From: Acidisarcina polymorpha
GTDB taxonomy: Bacteria; Acidobacteriota; Terriglobia; Terriglobales; Acidobacteriaceae
DNA: 64,000 nucleotides
Assembly: GCF_003330725.1 (NCBI RefSeq)
Contig: NZ_CP030840.1
Coordinates: 1,550,001 to 1,614,000, forward strand
Direction of reading: 5' to 3'
A program made the position numbers and the translations under genes. Below are positions 59,187 through 64,000 of this stretch, piece after piece. Below the pieces are notes generated by a model, which had not been told where the DNA came from, did no database searches, and saw only the letters and a program-made list of their open reading frames with translations. Numbering within the stretch: the stretch's first letter is position 1; each line of letters begins with the position of its first letter.

Positions 59187-59235
59187 CCTATGTAGCATAC
59201 TGTCTTAGAGCTAGTCAAATAGCATGCTACATAGG
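59187..59235. promoter_or_regulatory. Inverted-repeat operator between ABC exporter and padR-type gene
   Basis: CCTATGTAGCAT (59187-59198) and ATGCTACATAGG (59224-59235) are perfect 12-base inverted repeats 25 bases apart. They contain ATGTA...TACAT halves, the kind bound by PadR-family repressors. TTGACT (minus strand, 59217-59212) could be the -35 of the exporter promoter, and TAGAAT (59236-59241) sits 6 bases before the padR ATG, hinting at a leaderless padR transcript. Binding by the adjacent PadR is inferred, not shown. Confidence 0.75.
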
Positions 59236-59247
59236 TAGAATGCCGCC

Positions 59248-59565
59248 ATGGCCGTTGAAGCGAAGCTCTCCCATACCGCTGCCTTGATCCTCCAGGCCAT
59301 TCACGCCGGGCAGGTTTACGGCTTCAGTGTCATGGAGAGGACCGGACTGCCGAGCGGAACTGTATACACGGCTCTGCGCCGCATGGAGCGCGACGGACTC
59401 ATCCATTCAAAATGGGAACAGCAATCGATCGCCGACGCAGAGCAGCGGCCGCTGCGCAAGTACTACAAGTTGACCCAGGCCGGCGGAGAGATGCTTTCGG
59501 CACTTTATAAGCGGTATCCATTGCTGGAGAGGTTGATTCCTTCGCCGGAGGTGGAAAACGCATGA
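59248..59565 (+). CDS. PadR-family transcriptional regulator
   Basis: A 105-residue winged-helix repressor of the compact PadR group: LSHTAALILQAIHAGQVYGFSVMERTGLPSGTVYTALRRMERDGLIHSKWEQ, then RPLRKYYKLTQAGGEMLSALYKRYP. The short C-terminal helix places it in the small PadR class found before permease genes in Acidobacteria. Its stop overlaps the next gene start by 4 bases (ATGA). It diverges from the ABC exporter, and an inverted repeat of 12-base arms lies between them. The signal is unknown. Confidence 0.94.
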   Translation: MAVEAKLSHTAALILQAIHAGQVYGFSVMERTGLPSGTVYTALRRMERDGLIHSKWEQQSIADAEQRPLRKYYKLTQAGGEMLSALYKRYPLLERLIPSPEVENA

Positions 59566-61082
59566 CCAGTCGAGACCTGATCAACTCTCTGCCGGTATGC
59601 AGGATCTTGCTGCGGACGGCGGGTCATTTCGTACCCCGAGAGTACCGAACGGAATGGGCAGCCGAATGGGAAGCGGAACTCTGGCACATCCGGAGCCTGG
59701 GCGGCTCTGAATCTTCGCTCCGGGGCAGCGGCTATGGATCGCCGGCGCCCGCTGTCTTTTGTCTTGGCGCGTTCCAGGACGCACTTTGGCTAAGACGGAA
59801 TGACCCGCATTTTGCGCTGCGTGAGCTGGCCCGGCTCGGCTCTTCATCGCGATGCGTTTTGTCCCTCGCAGCCTGGCTGATCACGAGCCTTCTACTTTGT
59901 TTCTGGCTGCCGTCTGCCCGCAAGGCGATGCTGCCTTCTCCGTACCCTGGTTCCAATCAGGTAGTACTGATTTCGCCGAGCGGAAAATCTGCTTCGCAGC
60001 TTCCCACGATCCGAGTTGCCGACTATCGCGCATGGAAGACCAGCACAAGACATCTGTTTACCGAGCTCGCCTTTTACCAGATGGTCGAGAAGCGAGTTCA
60101 TCTGGCGCCTCACCAGACGGTTGACCTTTCGATCGTGCGATCGAGCACCAACCTCTTTGAATTGCTAAACTTGCCTTCGTTCTCGCTGGCGCCTGGTCAG
60201 AGGCCTGGACTGCTTCTGAGCGAGGCGGCGTGGCGAACCTATTTCAAAAGCGATGCTCGGATTGTCGGACGCCTGGTAGAAGTCGGTGGACTGCAGGTCC
60301 GCATAGTTGGCGTGCTCTCGCAGGATCTCTGGCGCTTGCCGGGCCACGCGGACGGTTGGATGATTGCCGAAGGTGATCCGCTGCAAGGCCTTCCTTCCAA
60401 CTCCAAGGGTTTCGTGCTTGCACATTTACAGCCCTCTGGATTCTCTTCAGACCAGCATCAGATGATCGTCTACCGGGAGAATGGAGACGCCGACCGTTTC
60501 GACTGTGTCTCGCTCACACAACAAGCGAGTCTGCCCTTCTCTATTTATCTCTTCACGCTGTTTGTGGCCTGCCTGGCGCTGCCCGCCACTACGCCTCTGC
60601 CCTTGGGGGAATACCCTGCCCGCTCTGAATCTCTGGCCTGGCGGATCCGGATCCGGCGATGGCTCTTCCTCGCCTTCAAACTCGCGCTCATCCTGCCGCT
60701 CGTGTATTTTTCTTCAGGTGTGCTGGCATATGGCAATTTGTTCTCCGGGATTCGCGCTGTCAACTCCGTTTCCGCGCAGTATTTGCAGCTTGGCAGTTCC
60801 TTCTTAGGTCTGCTTTTCGCCTTTCGTTGGGCGTTGCGCGACCAACGCAGCCGCTGTCCAGTGTGCTTGCGCAGGCTCACCAATCCGGCTCGGGTGGGAG
60901 AAGCATCAAGGAACTTCCTGGCATGGAATGGCACCGAATTGATCTGCTCGGGTGGACATGGGCTGCTCCATATCCCCGAGATCCCAACCAGCTGGTTCAG
61001 CACGCAACGCTGGCTCTATCTGGACTCATCCTGGAGCAGCCTCTTTTCCGACGTGTCTGTCGCCTCTGCAGGAGCGCTCTAG
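59562..61082 (+). CDS. MacB-like periplasmic-domain membrane protein with C-terminal cysteine motif
   Basis: A 506-residue protein coupled to the PadR gene. It starts with a conserved cytoplasmic piece (PREYRTEWAAEWEAELWHIR) known from Acidobacterial MacB-type permeases. One helix (VLSLAAWLITSLLLCFWL) is followed by a periplasmic stretch resembling the MacB core domain (LLNLPSFSLAPGQRPGLLLSEAAWRTYF; IVGRLVEVGGLQVRIVGVLSQDL). C-terminal helices follow (FSIYLFTLFVACLALP; LAFKLALILPLVYFSSGVLAYG; LGSSFLGLLFAFRWAL). After them comes CPVCLRRL ... LICSGGHGLLH, a zinc-ribbon-like pair of motifs (CxxC, CxGGH). It is too short for a full two-repeat permease; function unknown. Confidence 0.75.
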   Translation: MTSRDLINSLPVCRILLRTAGHFVPREYRTEWAAEWEAELWHIRSLGGSESSLRGSGYGSPAPAVFCLGAFQDALWLRRNDPHFALRELARLGSSSRCVLSLAAWLITSLLLCFWLPSARKAMLPSPYPGSNQVVLISPSGKSASQLPTIRVADYRAWKTSTRHLFTELAFYQMVEKRVHLAPHQTVDLSIVRSSTNLFELLNLPSFSLAPGQRPGLLLSEAAWRTYFKSDARIVGRLVEVGGLQVRIVGVLSQDLWRLPGHADGWMIAEGDPLQGLPSNSKGFVLAHLQPSGFSSDQHQMIVYRENGDADRFDCVSLTQQASLPFSIYLFTLFVACLALPATTPLPLGEYPARSESLAWRIRIRRWLFLAFKLALILPLVYFSSGVLAYGNLFSGIRAVNSVSAQYLQLGSSFLGLLFAFRWALRDQRSRCPVCLRRLTNPARVGEASRNFLAWNGTELICSGGHGLLHIPEIPTSWFSTQRWLYLDSSWSSLFSDVSVASAGAL

Positions 61083-61305
61083 CGTCGCAGAACGACAATA
61101 AGCGACCGCGAGCTTTGACCATCTCTCTCGACCCACTTTGACATCTATCTCGACGGTGGTGCAGAGGAGGATGCAGACTGACTGCCTTCACAGGGCGAGG
61201 TTTGACCCTCAGACTTTCACTCTGCTACCCTTGGAGGGTTAAGCAGTAGCAAGCCAATGCTCGCTCGCCTGCCATCCCCCGCCAGAAAGTTCTTGAAGGA
61301 AATTC

Positions 61306-62031
61306 GTGGACACACAGACACGTCACGCGCTTAAAGAGGATAAATTTGTTCAGGCCACGACCACTGGGCTGAGCTGGATCGAGTTGCACCGCAACACGGT
61401 GATCCGCGCCAGCATTGCGTTCGTCGTCGTGTTGGCTGCCGTCATCGGCGCCACCGCATACTATGAGCACCGCAGCGCTGAAGCATCGGTGGCCCTCGGC
61501 CAAGCGCTTGAGATCTACAACTCGCCTCTTCGCCAGCCAGGCGAGCCAGAAGACGGGAGCTACAAGACGATCGCTGATCGTGCCAAAGCGGCCAATCAAC
61601 AGTTCACGGATGTAGCCAACAAATACGGAAGCCTGGAGGCGGGCCGTACCGCACGATATTTTATTGGGCTGACCGATATCGACCTCGGGAAGCCTGGTGA
61701 AGCGGAGACCAACCTGAAGCAAGTTGCTAATTCTTACCACAAGGACTTGGCATCTCTGGCTAAGATCGCCCTGGCAGGCCTCTATGTTCAGACAGGTAAA
61801 ACGGCGCAAGCTATTGATCTTTATAAAGAAATAATCGCCAAGCCGACCGACACAGTGCCAGCCTCCGCGGCGCAACTGCAGCTTGCACAGGTATACGAAA
61901 AGACCGACCCCCAGCAAGCAAAGCAGATTTACGCGGTGCTCAAGGACAAGGATAAAGCCACCGCCGCCGGTCAGATCGCTTCCCAGAAGCTGAATCCCGC
62001 GGCCGCATCGCAGCAGCAGCCTCCCCTTTAG
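61306..62031 (+). CDS. YfgM/TPR-like bitopic membrane protein
   Basis: A 241-residue protein with an N-terminal cytoplasmic stretch, a transmembrane helix (VIRASIAFVVVLAAVIGATAYY) and a periplasmic TPR region (GRTARYFIGLTDIDLGKPGEAETNLKQVAN; LAKIALAGLYVQTGKTAQAIDLYKEIIAK; AAQLQLAQVYEKTDPQQAKQIYAVL). The layout matches the YfgM/TPR_21 family, which helps Sec-dependent export and chaperone access in E. coli. The start is a GTG at 61306 with TTGAAGGAAATTC upstream. It is not in its usual bamB/der neighbourhood. Confidence 0.85.
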   Translation: MDTQTRHALKEDKFVQATTTGLSWIELHRNTVIRASIAFVVVLAAVIGATAYYEHRSAEASVALGQALEIYNSPLRQPGEPEDGSYKTIADRAKAANQQFTDVANKYGSLEAGRTARYFIGLTDIDLGKPGEAETNLKQVANSYHKDLASLAKIALAGLYVQTGKTAQAIDLYKEIIAKPTDTVPASAAQLQLAQVYEKTDPQQAKQIYAVLKDKDKATAAGQIASQKLNPAAASQQQPPL

Positions 62032-62127
62032 AAGGAGGCTCATTCGGGAAGATGTTGTCCGGTTCGCCGCCTGACACTGTGGTTTGGGAGAAAAGGTTGC
62101 TCTACCACGCGTGCCCGAGCAACCTTG

Positions 62128-62922
62128 TCAGTCCGCGAAATCAGGCTTCTCTCGAACCGGATAACCGAGCAGATACGTGACCGGAAGAAATCCTCGGCGC
62201 TCCTCTCCCATGTGCCATTCATAGACTTTCGCCAGCGGCTCTACCAGCTCTTCTAATTCCTGGCGGGAATAGGCGCGCAGGCAGGAAACCATTCCGTCGT
62301 AGAAGAGGACGAAGGGGACCACGGGAATCACATAGGTCCAGAACAGCCGCGACCACCGGAATGGCCGGATCGACGGCGCCAGCAGCCATGAAATCGCCGG
62401 CAGGAGACAGATAGTTAACATCGTCTTGGGCGAACGGCGAGCCACTTCAAAAGTGCCGAACCCGCGGCGGCATCGCACCGCGTCCTCCAGTACCTCGCGG
62501 GCCCGATCCGGGCCAAAGTGATGGAATGACGAGAAAATTGTTCGGAAGCCGCGCAGGTCGGCTGGAATTCGAGTGGCGTCGATGGGTGTTGGTTCGTACT
62601 GAAGCATCTGTGTAGTAGCTCTTGCCTGTTCGAATGCGCCCTGATTCGGATACTTGTCAGTAAGCCTCACCAGAATCTGGGAATCTTGTTGCTGCAGATC
62701 GAGCTCACGGGCAAGCCTTGGCCAGGGACCGCCTCCGCCCGAGCAAAGATCGAGCACCTCGCGGGTACCGGCGTACTTCATGCTCTGCAGCAGCCGGGCC
62801 AGGATCGGTTCATAGGAGTTTCCGAAATTCCAAAGAGACTGCAGGGCATCCGTGACCAGGTCTCGCAGAAAGTTCGGGAACTTTGGGTGATCGTGAATTT
62901 CCTGAAGTTCTAAACGGCGCAT
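62128..62922 (-). CDS. SAM-dependent methyltransferase with hydrophobic C-terminal half
   Basis: A 264-residue class I methyltransferase. The SAM-binding motif is VLDLCSGGGGPW (about residues 57-68), with later motifs VRLTDKYPN and FRTIFSSFHHFGPDRAREVL. The C-terminal half contains two hydrophobic stretches (MLTICLLPAISWLLAPSI; FWTYVIPVVPFVLFYDGMV), unusual for soluble methyltransferases, so it may associate with the membrane or act on lipid-like substrates. The ATG at 62922 lies behind GGAAGAG; upstream codons are not homologous. The substrate cannot be predicted. Confidence 0.85.
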   Translation of the reverse strand: MRRLELQEIHDHPKFPNFLRDLVTDALQSLWNFGNSYEPILARLLQSMKYAGTREVLDLCSGGGGPWPRLARELDLQQQDSQILVRLTDKYPNQGAFEQARATTQMLQYEPTPIDATRIPADLRGFRTIFSSFHHFGPDRAREVLEDAVRCRRGFGTFEVARRSPKTMLTICLLPAISWLLAPSIRPFRWSRLFWTYVIPVVPFVLFYDGMVSCLRAYSRQELEELVEPLAKVYEWHMGEERRGFLPVTYLLGYPVREKPDFAD

Positions 62923-63039
62923 GAATACTCTTCCTTCGAAACTCAGTGTCCTCAGTGTAGATGCGGTGAATGCGGCGAACTGAGGTGCTCGTATCGGGGG
63001 CAGTGCTTGTATCGGGGCCCTGTTTTGGCGGAACATGGG

Positions 63040-63678
63040 ATGAGCGGAACCTTAGCCGAGTTCGTCTTTCTAGCAGCTATGAGTTCCTCAGAAGGACAAA
63101 TCGTTGGCTGGATGCACGTGAATCCTATGGTCGCCGCACCAGCGGACTCTCTCAACGAAGTGGATTCAGGGGAAGCGATAGCAGCGCTTGTCTCCCAATA
63201 TTCCAACACTCTTTACCGCGTTGCCTATTCGATCACCCGCAATTCTGCAGAGGCCGAGGACGCCGTGCAGGAAACATTTCTGCGGGTGCTCCGACACCGG
63301 GAGAAACTTGGGGAGATCCGCGACCACCGGGTGTGGCTGGTGCGAATCACCTGGAACGTGGTGCTTGACCGGAAACGGCGCACCAAGACTCGCCCGGAGA
63401 CAGAAGATATAGCCGATCTGGTGCGAACTCTACCCGCAAACAACCCCACTTCTGAACGAACGGCCATCTCGTCCCAGGAACACGCGCGCATTCTGGCGTT
63501 GATCGATCAGCTTCCCAAGAAGGAGAGAGAGGCGCTGCTGCTTTCCGCCGTAGAGGAGCTCTCGACCGCTCAGGCCGCCGCTGTGCTTAACACGAGCGAG
63601 TCGTCCGTACGTTCCCGAATCTTTCGCGCTCGTCATCAACTTGCCGCTCTGCTCGACAAAGAAAGGATCGCTCGATGA
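63040..63678 (+). CDS. ECF RNA polymerase sigma factor
   Basis: Region 2 (ALVSQYSNTLYRVAYSITRNSAEAEDAVQETFLRVLRHREKL, then VWLVRITWNVVLDRKRR) and region 4 (LPKKEREALLLSAVEELSTAQAAAVLNTSESSVRSRIFRARHQL) are clear, with no region 3. The next gene starts four bases before its stop (ATGA), as in the other ECF pair of this window. The start is uncertain among TTG 63007, ATG 63040 and ATG 63079; I use 63040. The 5' end overlaps no other gene, but the divergent methyltransferase begins only 118 bases away. Confidence 0.9.
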   Translation: MSGTLAEFVFLAAMSSSEGQIVGWMHVNPMVAAPADSLNEVDSGEAIAALVSQYSNTLYRVAYSITRNSAEAEDAVQETFLRVLRHREKLGEIRDHRVWLVRITWNVVLDRKRRTKTRPETEDIADLVRTLPANNPTSERTAISSQEHARILALIDQLPKKEREALLLSAVEELSTAQAAAVLNTSESSVRSRIFRARHQLAALLDKERIAR

Positions 63679-64000
63679 AAACGAGGCCATCCATACAATC
63701 TCAAAGCCCTCAATCTCAAACTTCTCCGGAGCGTTATTCAGCCGAAATCGATGCCGCTCTCCGGGTTTACGCTCACGCAGCTCCCCCGAGCGGTCTGGAG
63801 GCGAGCGTCAAAGCGAGAATCTCCGCGGCTTGCGGCGAGAGTCTGCGCGGAAAGCGAGTACCCACCATGGTTTTGCTGCGCCGTTTTTCCGTGGGTGCTC
63901 TAGCAACCGCCGCGGCCGCTCTTATGGTTGTCGGCACTCTCCAGCATTCAGAGCGCCGTCTTCCACCCCGGTTAGCGGTCCATCCTGCTCAAAGTGGAGG
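63675..64000 (+). CDS. Putative membrane anti-sigma factor, cut by window end
   Basis: A frame starting with the ATG at 63675, overlapping the ECF sigma stop by 4 bases, stays open to the last base of the window. The visible part (~108 residues) has a soluble N-terminus rich in Gln/Ser (MKTRPSIQSQSPQSQ...), then YSAEIDAALRVYAHAAPPSGLEASVKARISAACGE, then one transmembrane helix (VGALATAAAALMVVGTL). The layout and coupling suggest an anti-sigma factor or a sigma-operon membrane protein. The C-terminus is missing. Confidence 0.75.
   Translation, partial: MKTRPSIQSQSPQSQTSPERYSAEIDAALRVYAHAAPPSGLEASVKARISAACGESLRGKRVPTMVLLRRFSVGALATAAAALMVVGTLQHSERRLPPRLAVHPAQSG

Noticed and set aside
61222-61246. 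Terminator or leader hairpin before the TPR membrane protein
   Set aside because: The paired arms CTGCT/AGCAG and ACCCT/AGGGT exist but with a bulge and no T-tract; no assigned role.
62018-62040. Terminator overlapping the stop of the TPR membrane protein
   Set aside because: AGCCTCC and AAGGAGGCT pair with one bulged base, but no T-rich tract follows on either strand.
1-64000. tRNA or rRNA genes, prophage or integrated element borders
   Set aside because: I looked for T-loop-like GTTCGA contexts and integrase, transposase or phage structural proteins and found none outside coding sequence; a tRNAscan run would be decisive.

Overview
The window looks like a chromosomal segment of an Acidobacteriota member, most likely class Terriglobia (Granulicella/Edaphobacter/Terriglobus-like). 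This is inferred from gene content, not from a marker-gene search. The pointers are a high-GC core genome, a PadR regulator coupled to a MacB-like permease protein, a GDA-type Dxs, DUF4337, DUF2127 and DUF4252 proteins, a meso-DAP-type MurE, and glycoside hydrolases for plant polymers. I see no prophage, complete insertion sequence, CRISPR array or tRNA. It is ordinary core and accessory chromosome with dense, mostly short operons on both strands.

Layout. 1-4.4 kb: a sigma54-dependent response regulator, a repeat-rich intergenic region, a small receiver-like protein, DUF4337, the SRP RNA gene (ffs, minus strand) and a YciE/YciF-type ferritin-like protein. 4.5-9.9 kb (plus strand): rimO, yacG-pgpA (overlapping), an IPT/NHL propeller protein and cinA. 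10.1-20.5 kb (minus strand): the front half of the division and cell-wall (dcw) cluster, mraZ-rsmH-ftsL-ftsI-murE-murF. It has a clear MraZ operator, and murF is followed by a GH31 glycosidase instead of mraY/murD. 20.7-25 kb: DUF2127, a fasciclin protein, a SRPBCC protein and dxs.

25-34 kb: a DUF4440-like secreted protein, a nucleotide pyrophosphatase-type phosphodiesterase, a mazE/mazF pair in which mazF carries a frameshift, a DUF606 transporter, nagA, nfo, DUF4252, ylxP, an IlvD/Edd sugar-acid dehydratase and a Dabb protein. 34-46.8 kb: a large GH78 alpha-L-rhamnosidase, fbp, a TPR-HTH protein, lepB, an AsmA-like protein, a peptidase-like protein with a degenerate zinc motif, and rlmB. 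47-56.6 kb: an ECF sigma factor with a translationally coupled membrane protein, a zinc-ribbon membrane protein, a LytTR response regulator, and the electron-transfer-flavoprotein set etfB-(small membrane protein)-etfA plus ETF:quinone oxidoreductase, with two stress-type genes between them on the other strand. A GAF-GGDEF diguanylate cyclase follows.

56.6-64 kb: an ABC exporter pair diverging from a PadR regulator and a MacB-like/zinc-motif membrane protein around a long inverted repeat. Then come a TPR membrane protein, a methyltransferase, and a second ECF sigma factor coupled to a membrane protein cut by the window end.

Functional themes are cell-wall and division control (MraZ circuit), sugar catabolism (GH31, GH78, NagA, sugar-acid dehydratase, FBPase), ETF-based electron transfer to quinone, and one-component, two-component and ECF signalling. 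I found no obvious new defence or biosynthetic system. The signals most worth a second look are the PadR-centred divergent module, a family of 19-bp degenerate tandem repeats upstream of two unrelated genes, the frameshifted MazF, the HSLAH peptidase-like protein and the truncated dcw cluster.
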